Assembly (NCBI RefSeq): GCF_001895025.1
Contig: NZ_BCXI01000030.1
Location: 1-64,000, forward strand
DNA from: Rhodococcus zopfii NBRC 100606 = JCM 9919
GTDB taxonomy: Bacteria > Actinomycetota > Actinomycetes > Mycobacteriales > Mycobacteriaceae
Length of the DNA stretch: 64,000 nucleotides
Direction: 5' to 3'
Positions 9,250 through 18,235 of this stretch are shown here, in pieces; within the stretch, counting starts at the first letter, position 1; each line of letters starts with the position of its first letter. The position numbers and the translations under genes are program-made. The notes under the pieces are model-generated. The model worked only from the letters and a program-made list of their open reading frames with translations, made no database searches and was not told where the DNA came from.

Positions 9250-9313
9250 TGTTGTTTCCGGGACCTGTTGTTTCCCGGACCTGTTGTTTTCCGGACCGTG
9301 TGATTACCGGACC
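9250..9313. repeat. 16-bp tandem repeat, three copies plus a degenerate fourth
   Basis: Units at 9250-9265, 9266-9281 and 9282-9297 each read TGTTGTTTcccGGACC with one or two differences. A fourth, weaker unit at 9298-9313 ends in TTACCGGACC and contains the TAA stop of the minus-strand gene that ends at 9304. The array sits between two convergent gene ends. Confidence 0.8.
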
Positions 9314-9570
9314 TTGTCCCTCGTCATCGAGGTGTAGGCCAGCGTCAGCACCGCGGCGACGGCGATACTGATGATCCAGCGGATCCAGTCGATACCTTCG
9401 GTATCACCCTGGTCGCTGATCAGACCCCAGATCCAGTAGCCGATCAGGGCGCCGATGATGCCGATGACGACGGTGATGAGCCACCCCATCGCCTGCTTCC
9501 CCGGAATCACCAGGCGTGCGAGCACACCGATGACCGCACCGAAGATGATCGTGCCGATGATTTCTCCCAT
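9304..9570 (-). CDS. GlsB/YeaQ/YmgE-family small stress membrane protein
   Basis: An 88-residue inner-membrane protein with three hydrophobic helices (about residues 3-22, 27-48 and 63-80) and the Gly-rich spacing of the YeaQ/GlsB (transglycosylase-associated) family: GEIIGTIIFGAVIGVLARLV, then GWLITVVIGIIGALIGYWI. An acidic loop, SDQGDTEGIDW, separates helices two and three, and the tail is basic (MTRDKVR). ATG 9570 is preceded by GAGGAG at proper spacing; the longer frame upstream is rejected as non-coding. Members are often stress-induced, but their molecular role is unknown. Its 3' end runs into the 16-bp tandem repeats at 9250-9313. Confidence 0.85.
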   Translation of the reverse strand: MGEIIGTIIFGAVIGVLARLVIPGKQAMGWLITVVIGIIGALIGYWIWGLISDQGDTEGIDWIRWIISIAVAAVLTLAYTSMTRDKVR

Positions 9571-9690
9571 CACGGGCTCCTCTCTCGGAACATCGAACCG
9601 TGGGGAAGGTATTTCCACACAGTGCGCGGAGTATGCACGATTCGGGTGAATTCCCGGAAATCTTCTGCAAAATGTTGCGCAACCGCGCAA

Positions 9691-9721
9691 GGGTGCCCCG
9701 GCCGCGGCGGCCGGGGCACCC
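9691..9721 (-). terminator. Strong terminator after the NDMA-dependent alcohol dehydrogenase
   Basis: A perfect 14-bp GC-rich stem (9691-9704 with 9708-9721) with a 3-base loop begins 7 bases beyond the adh stop codon and closes the fadD-acoR-ald-adh transcript. Confidence 0.85.
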
Positions 9722-9728
9722 TCCGGGA

Positions 9729-10841
9729 TCACGCGTCGTGCAGGATGACTCCGCGGATGTTCTTGCCGTCGCGCAGGTCCTGATAGCCCTGGTTGACCTC
9801 CTCGAGGCTGTACCGGTGAGTGACCAGTTCGTCGAGCTTGAGCTGACCCTGGTCGTACATCCTCAACAGCCGCACGATGTCGTACTGCGGATTCGCCGAA
9901 CCGAACAACGTGCCCTTGATGGTCTTCTCGTTGAGCGTCAAGTCCGCACCCGACACGTGCACGGTGAGCTTGGCCGGATCCGCAAGACCCGTGATGACGA
10001 CCGTGCCACCCTTACCGATCACCGCGGTGGCCGCCGACACTACCGCTTCGTCGACGGTACCCACGAGAATCAGGGCCTGGTCGGCACCCTGGCCCCAGCT
10101 GAGCTCGTTCACCTTGACCGCAGCCTCGTCGGCGGTCGCGAAGGCATGGGTGGCACCGAACTTCAGGGCCGTCTCACGCTTGAACTCGACCGGATCGACC
10201 ACGACGACATACCGGGCGCCGGCCTGTACCGCACCCTGGACCGCGTTGATGCCCAGGCCACCGATGCCGTAGATCACGACGATGTCGCCGGCCCGTACCC
10301 CACCCGAGTACACCGCGGTGCCCCAGCCGGACGGCACACCGCAGCCGACGAGCACGGCGGTCTCGAGCGGGAGCCAGTCGTCGACCTTGACCACCGAGTG
10401 CTGCGAGATGGTGGCCCGTTCGGCGAACGTGCCCAGCATGCACATTGCGCCGAAATCCTTGCCGTCGCCGTGGAACCGGAACGACCCGTCGGGCATCGAC
10501 CCTTCGAGGATGGTGGCGCCCATGTCGCACAGGTTCTGCCGACCGGTGGCGCAGTAGCGGCAGGTGCCGCAGTTCGGGATGAAGCTGCACACCACGTGGT
10601 CGCCGGGCTTGACCTTGGTGACGCCGGGGCCGACCTCCTCGATGATGCCCGATCCCTCGTGCCCGCCGACGATCGGGTAGCGCGGGGGCAGGTCCCCGTC
10701 GGTCAGGTGCAGGTCCGAGTGGCACAATCCCGCGGCGGTGTACTTGATCAGCACCTCGCCGGGGCCGGGACCGTCCAGATCGAGTTCCATGATCTCGAAA
10801 GGCTTTCCGGGCTCGAGCAGAACAGCAGCTTTGGTCTTCAT
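9729..10841 (-). CDS. NDMA-dependent (mycofactocin-type) zinc alcohol dehydrogenase
   Basis: A 370-residue medium-chain zinc alcohol dehydrogenase oxidising primary alcohols to aldehydes. Landmarks: AAGLCHSDLHLTDGDLP (catalytic Cys), GGHEGSGIIEEVGPGV (catalytic His/Glu), CGTCRYCATGRQNLC (four structural-zinc cysteines), and a Rossmann core GIGGLGINAVQGA. Length and sequence style fit the actinobacterial Rxyl_3153 subfamily, whose tightly bound NAD is thought to be re-oxidised by mycofactocin in the cell and by N,N-dimethyl-4-nitrosoaniline (NDMA) in assays. ATG 10841 follows the upstream aldehyde dehydrogenase by 40 bases and is the last gene of the operon. The mft genes 15 kb away supply the cofactor. 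The natural alcohol is unknown. Confidence 0.88.
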   Translation of the reverse strand: MKTKAAVLLEPGKPFEIMELDLDGPGPGEVLIKYTAAGLCHSDLHLTDGDLPPRYPIVGGHEGSGIIEEVGPGVTKVKPGDHVVCSFIPNCGTCRYCATGRQNLCDMGATILEGSMPDGSFRFHGDGKDFGAMCMLGTFAERATISQHSVVKVDDWLPLETAVLVGCGVPSGWGTAVYSGGVRAGDIVVIYGIGGLGINAVQGAVQAGARYVVVVDPVEFKRETALKFGATHAFATADEAAVKVNELSWGQGADQALILVGTVDEAVVSAATAVIGKGGTVVITGLADPAKLTVHVSGADLTLNEKTIKGTLFGSANPQYDIVRLLRMYDQGQLKLDELVTHRYSLEEVNQGYQDLRDGKNIRGVILHDA

Positions 10842-10881
10842 TGGGGTCTCCTTCGCAGGTTCGAGAATGTGGGCAGGATCG

Positions 10882-12381
10882 TCAGAGCGCGATGTTGACG
10901 GCCTTGGTCTGGGTGAAGGCGTCGATACCGGACGCGCCGAGTTCGCGTCCCCAGCCGGACTGCTTGTAGCCACCGAAGGGCATCGCGGTGTCGAAGCCGT
11001 TGTACTGGTTGACCCACACCGAACCGGCCTTCAGCCGCCGGGCGACGCGGTGTGCCCGCGAGATGTCGCGGGTCCAGATGCCGGCGGCCAGACCGTAGAT
11101 GGAGTCGTTGGCAGCACCGACGATGCCCTCGTCTGCGTCGAACGGCATGGCGGCGACGACCGGGCCGAAAATCTCCTCCCGGACGACGCTGAACTCGGGC
11201 TTGACGTCGACCAGGACGGTGGGTTCGACGAAGTAGCCGCTTTCCCCCCAGCGTTTGCCACCGGTGAGGGCGCGGGCCCCGTCGGCGAGGCCCTCGCGCA
11301 GGTAGCCGGTGACCCGATCGAGCTGTTCCTGCGACACGAGCGGCCCCAGCTCGGTGGTCGGGTCGAGACCTGGGCCGATCTTCACCTTGCTTGCGGCCTC
11401 GGCGACGGCCTCGGTGAAGCGCTCGAAGATGCTGTTCTCGACGAACAGCCTGGTGCCGGCGACGCAGCACTGGCCGTGGTTGAACAGCCACGCACTGAGC
11501 GAACCCTGCACGGCCGCGTCGAAATCGGCATCCGCGAACACGATGTTCGGGCTCTTGCCGCCGAGCTCGAGCGACACCTTCTTCAGGTTGCCCTTCGCGG
11601 CGTCGACGATCTTCTTGCCTACCTCGGTGGAGCCGGTGAACGCGACCTTGTCGACGTCGTCGTGCCCGGACAGGGCGGCACCGGCGTCCCCGAAGCCGGG
11701 CACGATGTTGACCACGCCCGGCGGGAACCCGGCCTCCTCGAAGATCTCGGCCAGCATGAGCGCAGTGAGCGGGGTCTGCTCGGCCGGCTTGAGGATGACG
11801 GTGTTGCCGGCGGCGAGCGCCGGAGCGAGCTTCCACGATGACATGAGCAGCGGGAAGTTCCAGGGCACGATCAGGCCGCACACACCGATCGGTTCCCGCA
11901 GCGTGTAGGCGTGGAACTCACCGCCCGGCGCGAACGGCATCGTCACGTTGACGGTGCTGCCCTCGATCTTGGTAGCCCAGCCCGCGTAGTAGCGGAAGAC
12001 GTCGGCCGCCCATGCCACATCGACGGCGGACGCGATCGCCGCGGACTTGCCGTTGTCGAGGGCCTCGAGCTGACCGAACTCCTCGGCGCGTTCGGTGAGC
12101 AGATCACCGACCCGCCAGATCATGCGCTCGCGCTCGGCGGCCTTCATCGTCGGCCAAGGGCCCTCGTCGAACGCCTTGCGGGCGGCGCGCACGGCCCGGT
12201 CGACGTCCTCGGCGGCGCCGTGGGCGACGTCGACGAGCTTGTCCCCGGTCGCGGGATCGTAGGTCGCGAAGACACGACCCGAGGCGGCGTCGACCCATTC
12301 GCCGCCGATGTAGAGCTGCCTGGCCCCGGAGAGAAACTCCCGAACCCGCGGAGCGACGGTGTGCTCGGCAACAGCTGTCAT
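10882..12381 (-). CDS. Aldehyde dehydrogenase (NAD(P)-dependent)
   Basis: A 499-residue ALDH-superfamily enzyme converting an aldehyde to the carboxylic acid. It has the cofactor motif [20 protein letters not shown], the catalytic Glu in [12 protein letters not shown], the catalytic Cys in FNHGQCCVAGTR and the C-terminal [19 protein letters not shown] 12381 is preceded by AGGAGG; an upstream ATG nine codons earlier lacks this site. It lies between the AcoR-like regulator and the alcohol dehydrogenase on the same strand, so it should take the aldehyde made by the downstream dehydrogenase. Its own 168-base upstream region holds an inverted repeat and a repeated GACAGTGCRC motif, suggesting a second, regulated promoter here. 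Confidence 0.92.
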   Translation of the reverse strand: MTAVAEHTVAPRVREFLSGARQLYIGGEWVDAASGRVFATYDPATGDKLVDVAHGAAEDVDRAVRAARKAFDEGPWPTMKAAERERMIWRVGDLLTERAEEFGQLEALDNGKSAAIASAVDVAWAADVFRYYAGWATKIEGSTVNVTMPFAPGGEFHAYTLREPIGVCGLIVPWNFPLLMSSWKLAPALAAGNTVILKPAEQTPLTALMLAEIFEEAGFPPGVVNIVPGFGDAGAALSGHDDVDKVAFTGSTEVGKKIVDAAKGNLKKVSLELGGKSPNIVFADADFDAAVQGSLSAWLFNHGQCCVAGTRLFVENSIFERFTEAVAEAASKVKIGPGLDPTTELGPLVSQEQLDRVTGYLREGLADGARALTGGKRWGESGYFVEPTVLVDVKPEFSVVREEIFGPVVAAMPFDADEGIVGAANDSIYGLAAGIWTRDISRAHRVARRLKAGSVWVNQYNGFDTAMPFGGYKQSGWGRELGASGIDAFTQTKAVNIAL

Positions 12382-12440
12382 GCCCAACCTCCTGAAGTAG
12401 TGTGACACGGGTCATACTGCTTCGTTCTGGCCTGCGGGAA

Positions 12441-12459
12441 CTGTTCAAGGATTGAACAG
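12441..12459. promoter_or_regulatory. Perfect inverted repeat CTGTTCAA-N3-TTGAACAG upstream of the aldehyde dehydrogenase
   Basis: Eight-base arms (12441-12448 and 12452-12459) with a 3-base spacer, 60 bases upstream of the ald start and 90 bases beyond the acoR stop. The size and position fit a dimeric regulator operator; the AcoR-like protein encoded next door is the obvious candidate. Confidence 0.6.
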
Positions 12460-12534
12460 TGCGCACATGTATATGGATCGGACAGTGCACAGATCGGACA
12501 GTGCACGCAGGCGCATGCGGATCCGACGGTGCGC
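12452..12534. repeat. Four-copy GACAGTGCRC-type direct repeat upstream of the aldehyde dehydrogenase
   Basis: GATCGGACAGTGCAC occurs twice exactly (12476-12490 and 12492-12506). Degenerate copies start at 12452 (TTGAACAGTGCGCAC) and 12520 (GATCCGACGGTGCGC). The first copy merges with the right arm of the inverted repeat at 12441-12459. Confidence 0.65.
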
Positions 12535-12549
12535 ATGCGCGCACGGCGG

Positions 12550-14193
12550 TCAGCCCGCGATGGCGAGCGCGCGGATCCGGCTGTAGAGGGTGGTGCGGCT
12601 GATACCGAGCAGCGCCGCGGCGTGCACCTTGTTGCCGCCGCTCTCGTGCAACGCTTCGATGATGGCTTCCCGCTCGGCGCGCTCGCGCCCGCCCAGGCGC
12701 GAGACCCGGCTCGTGGCGCGATAGTCGACCGGCAGATCCTCCCGTCGAACCGGCAGCGGGGACTCTCTCACCGGGACGGCGGCCAGCACCGCCCGTAGCT
12801 CGGCGAGATTGCCGGGCCACGAACGTTCAGACAGCGCCGTCAGGGCACTGGGACCCAGGCGCAGATCCGGCCGGCCGAGTTCCCGCGCCAGCGCGGAGGC
12901 GAGGTCGCCGAGTTCCCGGATCCGTTGCCGCAGCGCCGGTACCCGGACCTGACCGGGGCAGCGCGCCAACAGTTCTCGCACCGGCGGACGGACGTCGTCG
13001 AGGGGGTCCGCGGTGAGCACGAGCCGGGCGGCGTCCGGGTCGGAGAGCATCGACGAGAGCAGCGCCAGCACCGGGTCCGGCGCCAGGTGCACATGTTCGA
13101 CGACCACGACGCCACCGCCCGCCGCGCCGGCGACCGACAGCAGTCCGGCCGACCAGGCGTGTTCACCCTCGCCGACGATGCGGGCGGCGTCGAGGAAGGT
13201 GCCCTCGCCGCGGACGAGTTCCCGTGCAGCCCAGGTTCGTCCGCTGCCGGGCTCGCCGAGGATCGCCACGCCACCGGCGCCGTCGCGCAGCCGTCCGAGC
13301 CGCCGCAGCAGCCTCGTCGTCGCATCCTGCGCGACGTCGCTGCGCGGCACGGGGTCCCGGGTGCCGGCAGCGTCGAGCAGGAACAGCGCCCCGCTGCCGA
13401 TGCCCGGGATGCGATCGATCCGCAGACGGGTGCGCCCGCCGGCGGACAGCGCGAAGTCCATGGTGCGGGACTCCCCCGCAGGCAGATCGACCGCGATAGC
13501 GCGCAGGGCCGCATGATCGGCCGGCACGAGCAGTTCCACGGCGGCCTTGTTGGTGAGCATGATGTCCTCGCCCATGGCCGCGACCGCGACGCCGCGCTGC
13601 TGAGCGGCCCGTTGGAACGCGTCGACGACGCGCCGGTCCGACTCGCGGGCGCCCTCGAGCAGCCGCGCCTCGATGTCGCGGCCCGCCCGGGCGAGGAACG
13701 GCGCGAACAGCGGATTGGCGGTCTTGCCGGCGGCGGTGATGTCGAGGATGCCTTCGATGCGGCGGGTGACGGGATGCACGAGCGGATGCCCGTAGCAGCT
13801 GAAGTCCTTGAGGAACTCGAGGTAGTGCTCCTCGCCGTGCACCACGAGGCTCTGTCGCACCTCGAACGGAGTACCGAGGGCATTGGTGCCGTAGGTGTCC
13901 TCGCTCAGGGCGGCGCCCGGGACCACGCCGATCTCCTCCATGGCCCGCTGCATGGGTACCGAGTCGAACAATCGGGCCACGATCCGGCAGTCCCGGTCCA
14001 CCAGGAGAATGCAGCAGCCCGTACCGGCGAGCTGCGTGCGCAGCTCGTCGAGTACCGGCCGGGCGGCTTCGAGCAACCGCCCGGCCGCATCCGACGGACC
14101 CAGCAGGGTCGGATCGGGGAGCCGTCCCGGGTCTATCCCGCTCAGCTGTGAGCGCTTCCAGGACAGCGCGATCTCCGGCCGCAGACCGTTCAC
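12550..14193 (-). CDS. AcoR-like GAF / degenerate AAA+ / Fis-HTH transcriptional regulator
   Basis: A 547-residue regulator. Residues about 50-200 form a GAF-type sensor ([43 protein letters not shown]). Residues about 300-460 form an AAA+ module with a recognisable Walker A ([11 protein letters not shown]), but I see no GAFTGA sigma-54 contact loop. The C-terminus carries a Fis-type helix-turn-helix, [20 protein letters not shown]. Actinobacteria generally lack sigma-54, so the AAA+ part is probably used for oligomerisation or sensing, not for open-complex formation. GTG 14193 overlaps the fadD stop (GTGA). As the second gene of the fadD-acoR-ald-adh set it most likely activates the alcohol/aldehyde genes in response to the substrate alcohol or aldehyde. 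Confidence 0.87.
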   Translation of the reverse strand: MNGLRPEIALSWKRSQLSGIDPGRLPDPTLLGPSDAAGRLLEAARPVLDELRTQLAGTGCCILLVDRDCRIVARLFDSVPMQRAMEEIGVVPGAALSEDTYGTNALGTPFEVRQSLVVHGEEHYLEFLKDFSCYGHPLVHPVTRRIEGILDITAAGKTANPLFAPFLARAGRDIEARLLEGARESDRRVVDAFQRAAQQRGVAVAAMGEDIMLTNKAAVELLVPADHAALRAIAVDLPAGESRTMDFALSAGGRTRLRIDRIPGIGSGALFLLDAAGTRDPVPRSDVAQDATTRLLRRLGRLRDGAGGVAILGEPGSGRTWAARELVRGEGTFLDAARIVGEGEHAWSAGLLSVAGAAGGGVVVVEHVHLAPDPVLALLSSMLSDPDAARLVLTADPLDDVRPPVRELLARCPGQVRVPALRQRIRELGDLASALARELGRPDLRLGPSALTALSERSWPGNLAELRAVLAAVPVRESPLPVRREDLPVDYRATSRVSRLGGRERAEREAIIEALHESGGNKVHAAALLGISRTTLYSRIRALAIAG

Positions 14194-15848
14194 CCCCGCG
14201 CGGCCTCCCCGAGCAGGTCCATCGACAGCTGCCGCATCTCGACCTTGCGGATCTTCCCGGTGACCGTCATCGGGAACTCGTCGACGATGTGCACGTAGCG
14301 GGGGATCTTGTAGTGCGCGAGCTTGCCGGTGCAGTACTCCCGCAACGAATCCGCGTCGAGCGGTTCGGCGCCCTCACGCAGCCTGATCCACACCATGAGC
14401 TCCTCCCCGTACTTCTCGTCGGGGACGCCGACGACCTGGGCGTCGAGGATGTCCGGGTGGGTGTAGAGGAATTCCTCGATCTCGCGCGGGTAGATGTTCT
14501 CGCCACCGCGGATGACCATGTCCTTGATGCGGCCGGTGACCGAGACGTATCCGTCGCCGTCCATGACGCCGATGTCGCCGGTGTGCATCCAGCGAGCTGC
14601 GTCGATGGCTTCGGCCGTCTTGTCCGGTTGATTCCAGTAGCCAAGCATCACCGAGTATCCGCGCGTGCACAGTTCCCCGGGTTCACCGCGCGGCACGGTC
14701 AGGCCGGTCGCCGGATCGACGACCTTGATCTCGAGATGCGGACCGACCCGGCCGACCGTCGCGGTGCGCTGGTCGATGCTGTCGTCGCTGCGGGTCTGCA
14801 GCGACACCGGCGACGTCTCGGTCATGCCGTAGCAGATGGACACCTCGGTCATGCCCATGCGATCGATGACCTGCTTCATCACCTCGACGGGGCACGGTGA
14901 GCCGGCCATGATGCCGGTGCGCAGGCTCGACAGGTCGTAACCGTCGAAGCCGGGGTCCGCGAGTTCGGCGATGAACATCGTGGGTACGCCGTAGAGCGAC
15001 GTGCAACGTTCCTCGGCGACGGCCGCGAGCGTTCGTGCCGGCTCGAAGGACGGGCCGGGGATCACCATGGTCGCGCCGTGACTGGTGCACGCCAGGTTGC
15101 CCATGACCATCCCGAAGCAGTGGTAGAACGGCACCGGGATGCACACCTTGTCGTTCTCGGTGTAGTGGCACAGTTCCCCGACGAAGAAGCCGTTGTTGAG
15201 GATGTTGTGGTGACTCAGGGTCGCACCCTTCGGGAATCCCGTTGTCCCCGAAGTATATTGGATATTGATCGGGTCGTCCGGGGACAGATCGGCCTGCGCG
15301 GCGTCGAGCCGGGTGCGGTCGGCGGACAGCGCGGCCCGGCCGGCCTCGACGAGATCGTTCCATTCCGGATATCCGAGCAACACGACCTGTTCGAGGTCCG
15401 GGCAGTCGCCGCGCACCCCGGCGATCATTCCGGCGTAGTCGGAGGTCTTGAAGCTCGGTGCGGCGACCAGCATCCGGATCCCGGCCTGGGTGAGCACGTA
15501 CTGCAGTTCGTGCGACCGGTAGGCCGGGTTGATATTGACGAGGATCGCACCGATCTTGGCGGTGGCGTACTGCACGAACACCCATTCGGCGCAGTTCGGC
15601 GCCCAGATGCCCACCCGGTCGCCCTTGCCGATGCCCGCACGCAACATCCCGAGTGCGAGGGCGTCGATCTCGCCGGCGAGTTCGGTGTAGGTCCAGCGCC
15701 GCCCCGCGGGACGGTCGACGAGGGCGTCCCGGTCTCCGTGCCGGGCGACGGTGCGGTCGAAGTTGTCGCCGATCGTGTCGCCGAGCAGTGGAACGTCCCA
15801 CGCGCCCGAGGTGTAGCTGGGAAGTTCGGGAGTGGCGATGCCGGTCAT
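14190..15848 (-). CDS. Fatty-acyl-CoA synthetase / AMP-binding ligase (FadD35-like)
   Basis: A 552-residue adenylate-forming enzyme activating a carboxylic acid to its CoA thioester through an acyl-AMP. Motifs in order are [18 protein letters not shown] (P-loop-like), [44 protein letters not shown] and the catalytic Lys in [15 protein letters not shown] near the C-terminus. ATG 15848 is preferred to the adjacent ATG 15851 because GAGGAG would otherwise be too close. It is coupled to acoR by GTGA. With the alcohol and aldehyde dehydrogenases downstream it completes a route alcohol to aldehyde to acid to acyl-CoA. M. tuberculosis has a similar ligase gene, fadD35 (Rv2505c), near the accA1 island. 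Chain-length preference is unknown. Confidence 0.9.
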   Translation of the reverse strand: MTGIATPELPSYTSGAWDVPLLGDTIGDNFDRTVARHGDRDALVDRPAGRRWTYTELAGEIDALALGMLRAGIGKGDRVGIWAPNCAEWVFVQYATAKIGAILVNINPAYRSHELQYVLTQAGIRMLVAAPSFKTSDYAGMIAGVRGDCPDLEQVVLLGYPEWNDLVEAGRAALSADRTRLDAAQADLSPDDPINIQYTSGTTGFPKGATLSHHNILNNGFFVGELCHYTENDKVCIPVPFYHCFGMVMGNLACTSHGATMVIPGPSFEPARTLAAVAEERCTSLYGVPTMFIAELADPGFDGYDLSSLRTGIMAGSPCPVEVMKQVIDRMGMTEVSICYGMTETSPVSLQTRSDDSIDQRTATVGRVGPHLEIKVVDPATGLTVPRGEPGELCTRGYSVMLGYWNQPDKTAEAIDAARWMHTGDIGVMDGDGYVSVTGRIKDMVIRGGENIYPREIEEFLYTHPDILDAQVVGVPDEKYGEELMVWIRLREGAEPLDADSLREYCTGKLAHYKIPRYVHIVDEFPMTVTGKIRKVEMRQLSMDLLGEAARG

Positions 15849-15961
15849 CATTCTCCTCTGTGCGCGGCCCGGGTGGAGTGGTACTCGTCCATCATCCTTA
15901 CTCTTCCCGGGCCACCGATGTTCGGATTCTGGACAGCTGCCGTGCTTCCGACAGCGAGAAC

Positions 15962-15994
15962 GGCGTCCTCCCCGGGGGTGATGGGGAGGACGCC
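15962..15994 (-). terminator. Terminator after the MHS transporter gene
   Basis: A perfect 12-bp stem (GGCGTCCTCCCC at 15962-15973 with its complement at 15983-15994) and a 9-base loop lies just after the transporter stop at 16003. It separates the transporter from the fadD operon. Confidence 0.8.
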
Positions 15995-16002
15995 TGCGCG
16001 AT

Positions 16003-17388
16003 CTACAGAGCGCGATCGCGGGTCTCGACGAGCGCCCTGGTGCAGAGCAGGCTCAGGACGCCGAGGACAGCGAGCATCAGGCCGATGGCGAAGCCGCCGT
16101 AGGACGCGGCCAGCGGCGCGGCGAGCATCGGCGGGATGGCGCCGCCGAGGACACCGGCGAGGTTGTAGCCGAGGCCCGCACCGGTGTAGCGGTACCGGGT
16201 GTGGAACATCTCCGGCAGCAGCGCGCCGCACGGGCCGTAGGCGATGCCGAAGATCGCCAGGGTGACGACCATGCCGACGACAAATGCGACCGGCGAACCG
16301 GTGTCGAGCAGCGGGAACAGCGCCAACGCCCACACGACGGAGAAACCGCAGGAGATCATGATGACGCGGCGCCGACCGACACGGTCGGAGTACAGCGCCG
16401 AGAGCACGATCGCGGCGCCGAACACGAGCGACGAGGCGATGCCGACGAGGAGCACGAACGGCCGGGAGAATCCGAGGGTCTTCGTCGCGTAGCTCGTCAG
16501 GTAGGCGGTGCCCATGTAGAAGAAGGCGAACATGATCGCCAGCGCGCCTGCCGAAAGAAGGATCTCCTTGGTCTGGTAACGCAGGGCATCCAGGAACGGC
16601 AGGGTGCGCTTCTCGGCGGCCGCCGCCGTTCCGGTGCGTGCAGCTGCGCGGGCCGCCGCCTCCGCGCGGAAGACGGGGGTTTCCTCGATGGCGAGCCGCA
16701 TGTAGAGGCCGATGGCGACGAGAACGATGCTGAACAGGAACGGGATCCGCCAGCCGTAGGCGAGGAACGCCTCGTTGGTGTCGCCGAGCGCGAGGCCGGT
16801 GAAGAGGAACGTTCCGCTCGACAGCGCGAAGGCGATGGCCGGCCCGAGCTGCGGGAACATGGCATACAGGCCGCGCTTGCCGGGCGGGGCGTATTCGGCG
16901 GTGAGCAGCGTCGCCCCGGCCCATTCGCCGCCGACCGCGAAGCCCTGGGCGAATCTCAGGAGCACCAGGATGATCGGGGCGGCGACACCGATGGTGTCGG
17001 CGCCGGGCAGCAGACCGATGAGCAGGGTCGAAATGCCCATGAGCAACAGCGTGGACACGAGCGTCTTCTTGCGGCCGATGCGGTCGCCGAAGTGACCGAA
17101 CAGCATGGCGCCGACGGGCCGGGCAATGAACGCGACGGCGAACGTCGCGAACGCGGCGACGGTGCCGGCGGTGGCACCGAGGGCGGGGAAGAACACTGTC
17201 GGGAACACGAGGGCGGCGGCGGTGCCGTAGATGAAGAAGTCGTAGAACTCGATGGTGGTGCCGATGCAGCTGGCGATCGCGACTCGCCGGATGCCGGGGC
17301 CGCTCGAGGTGGGTGCGGGCGGCGCGGCTGGGCGCTGGCCCCCGGGCGCGACCGAGGGTTCGCCCCCCGGTGTCGACACAGTGGTCAC
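16003..17388 (-). CDS. MFS transporter, metabolite:H+ symporter (MHS) family
   Basis: A 461-residue permease with 12 predicted membrane helices. After a disordered Pro/Ala-rich N-terminus (about 35 residues) it has [20 protein letters not shown], typical of MHS proteins. The MFS signature [16 protein letters not shown] follows helix 2, [18 protein letters not shown] lies in helices 4-5 and SDRVGRRRV between helices 8-9. Family members bring in organic acids or zwitterions (shikimate, alpha-ketoglutarate, proline/betaine) with protons. It lies upstream of, and in the same direction as, the fadD-acoR-ald-adh genes but is closed by its own terminator. It may import the acid that FadD activates; that is inference. 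A large nested inverted repeat at 17454-17511 sits in its promoter region. Confidence 0.92.
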   Translation of the reverse strand: MTTVSTPGGEPSVAPGGQRPAAPPAPTSSGPGIRRVAIASCIGTTIEFYDFFIYGTAAALVFPTVFFPALGATAGTVAAFATFAVAFIARPVGAMLFGHFGDRIGRKKTLVSTLLLMGISTLLIGLLPGADTIGVAAPIILVLLRFAQGFAVGGEWAGATLLTAEYAPPGKRGLYAMFPQLGPAIAFALSSGTFLFTGLALGDTNEAFLAYGWRIPFLFSIVLVAIGLYMRLAIEETPVFRAEAAARAAARTGTAAAAEKRTLPFLDALRYQTKEILLSAGALAIMFAFFYMGTAYLTSYATKTLGFSRPFVLLVGIASSLVFGAAIVLSALYSDRVGRRRVIMISCGFSVVWALALFPLLDTGSPVAFVVGMVVTLAIFGIAYGPCGALLPEMFHTRYRYTGAGLGYNLAGVLGGAIPPMLAAPLAASYGGFAIGLMLAVLGVLSLLCTRALVETRDRAL

Positions 17389-17453
17389 GGTTGTCCTCCG
17401 TTGGTTTTCCGTCCGGGCCGCGGCGGCGTCCGCTGCGACTGGATGGAAAGGTA

Positions 17454-17511
17454 GTGATCCGCCTCACTCCCCCACTACCCCCGAAAGGGGGGTGGGTGTG
17501 AGGCGGATCAC
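17454..17511. repeat. Long nested inverted repeat between the MHS transporter and the gene upstream
   Basis: Perfect 14-bp arms, GTGATCCGCCTCAC (17454-17467) and its complement (17498-17511), enclose an inner hairpin ACCCCC-GAAA-GGGGG(G)T (17477-17493) with a GNRA-like loop. It ends 43 bases before the stop of the minus-strand gene at 17555 and 65 bases before the transporter start, so it may terminate the former and/or regulate the latter. Confidence 0.75.
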
Positions 17512-17554
17512 ATAGTTCGGTTAACGAAAGAAAACCGGGCGTGAAGGACAGGTG

Positions 17555-18103
17555 TCAGCGACCCGCCGCGCCGGCCAGCTCCGCCCGCATCTCGTTCCAC
17601 ACCGTGGCGTACGAATCGATGTTGCCCGCGGTCGCCCACGACAGGGCGCCGCCCTTGACCTTGCCGAGCGCCTCGGCGAACAGGTCCTGATACCGGGACA
17701 GGCGCGGCACGAATGCGGAGACATCGTCGAAAACGTTCTGCGCCTTGCGATCCAATGCAACGAGGGCGTCGACGAAACCGTCCGCCTCCACGTCCGCGAG
17801 AAGAGCGCCGAGCTCCTCGTCGAGCGGCCCGAACTGCTCGAACAACTCTGCGATGGAATCCTCGTCGATGGACACCCGCTCGGCGTCGAGCTGATCGGAC
17901 AGCTCCGACCGGCCCTTGTCGCTCAGCGAGATGGCGTCGCCGGTCTCGGTGGCCTTACCCTGCTCGATCAGCGCGGCATAGGCGGCCTGCCCCGCACTCA
18001 CTCCCACCCCGAGGTGTGCGGCAATCACCTCCGCGGTGACGGCTTTCTTCAACGACACCGTCTGCAGCAGTGCCAACTCGTCGACATTCCCTGCGAACGC
18101 CAT
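17555..18103 (-). CDS. Conserved hypothetical protein with N-terminal winged-helix-like region
   Basis: A 182-residue acidic protein I cannot assign. Residues about 5-65 (LALLQTVSLKKAVTAEVIAAHLG, ISLSDKGRSELSDQL) resemble a MarR-type winged helix: a helix-turn-helix followed by a wing with LSDKG. The rest is helical and acidic (SIDEDSIAELFEQFGPLDEELG). ATG 18103 follows a clear GAGGAG; the longer frame upstream overlaps the divergent lipoprotein promoter and is rejected. It may be a small regulator or the helical part of an enzyme partner. It stands alone, divergent from the siderophore-binding lipoprotein, with a long inverted repeat after it. Confidence 0.7.
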   Translation of the reverse strand: MAFAGNVDELALLQTVSLKKAVTAEVIAAHLGVGVSAGQAAYAALIEQGKATETGDAISLSDKGRSELSDQLDAERVSIDEDSIAELFEQFGPLDEELGALLADVEADGFVDALVALDRKAQNVFDDVSAFVPRLSRYQDLFAEALGKVKGGALSWATAGNIDSYATVWNEMRAELAGAAGR

Positions 18104-18235
18104 ATCCCACTCCTCATCACCCGGCCCGCGGGCGGTCGTCCCGCCCGGTCGGACGGTGCCTCGATTCTTGCCCACGGCGTACGACCGCGAAGAATCCGGC
18201 CTCGGCACCCACACTGCCTCCACTCGGGAGTCGGG

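Noticed and set aside
12382-12549. Possible sigma-54 (-24/-12) promoter controlled by the AcoR-like protein
   Set aside because: No TGGC-N7-TGC-like element stands out, and the regulator lacks GAFTGA, so sigma-54 control is unlikely.
15848-17467. Minus-strand 539-codon frame overlapping the MHS transporter in another frame
   Set aside because: Arg-rich translation, while the +1 shifted frame at 16003-17388 encodes an unmistakable MFS protein with a proper start and stop.
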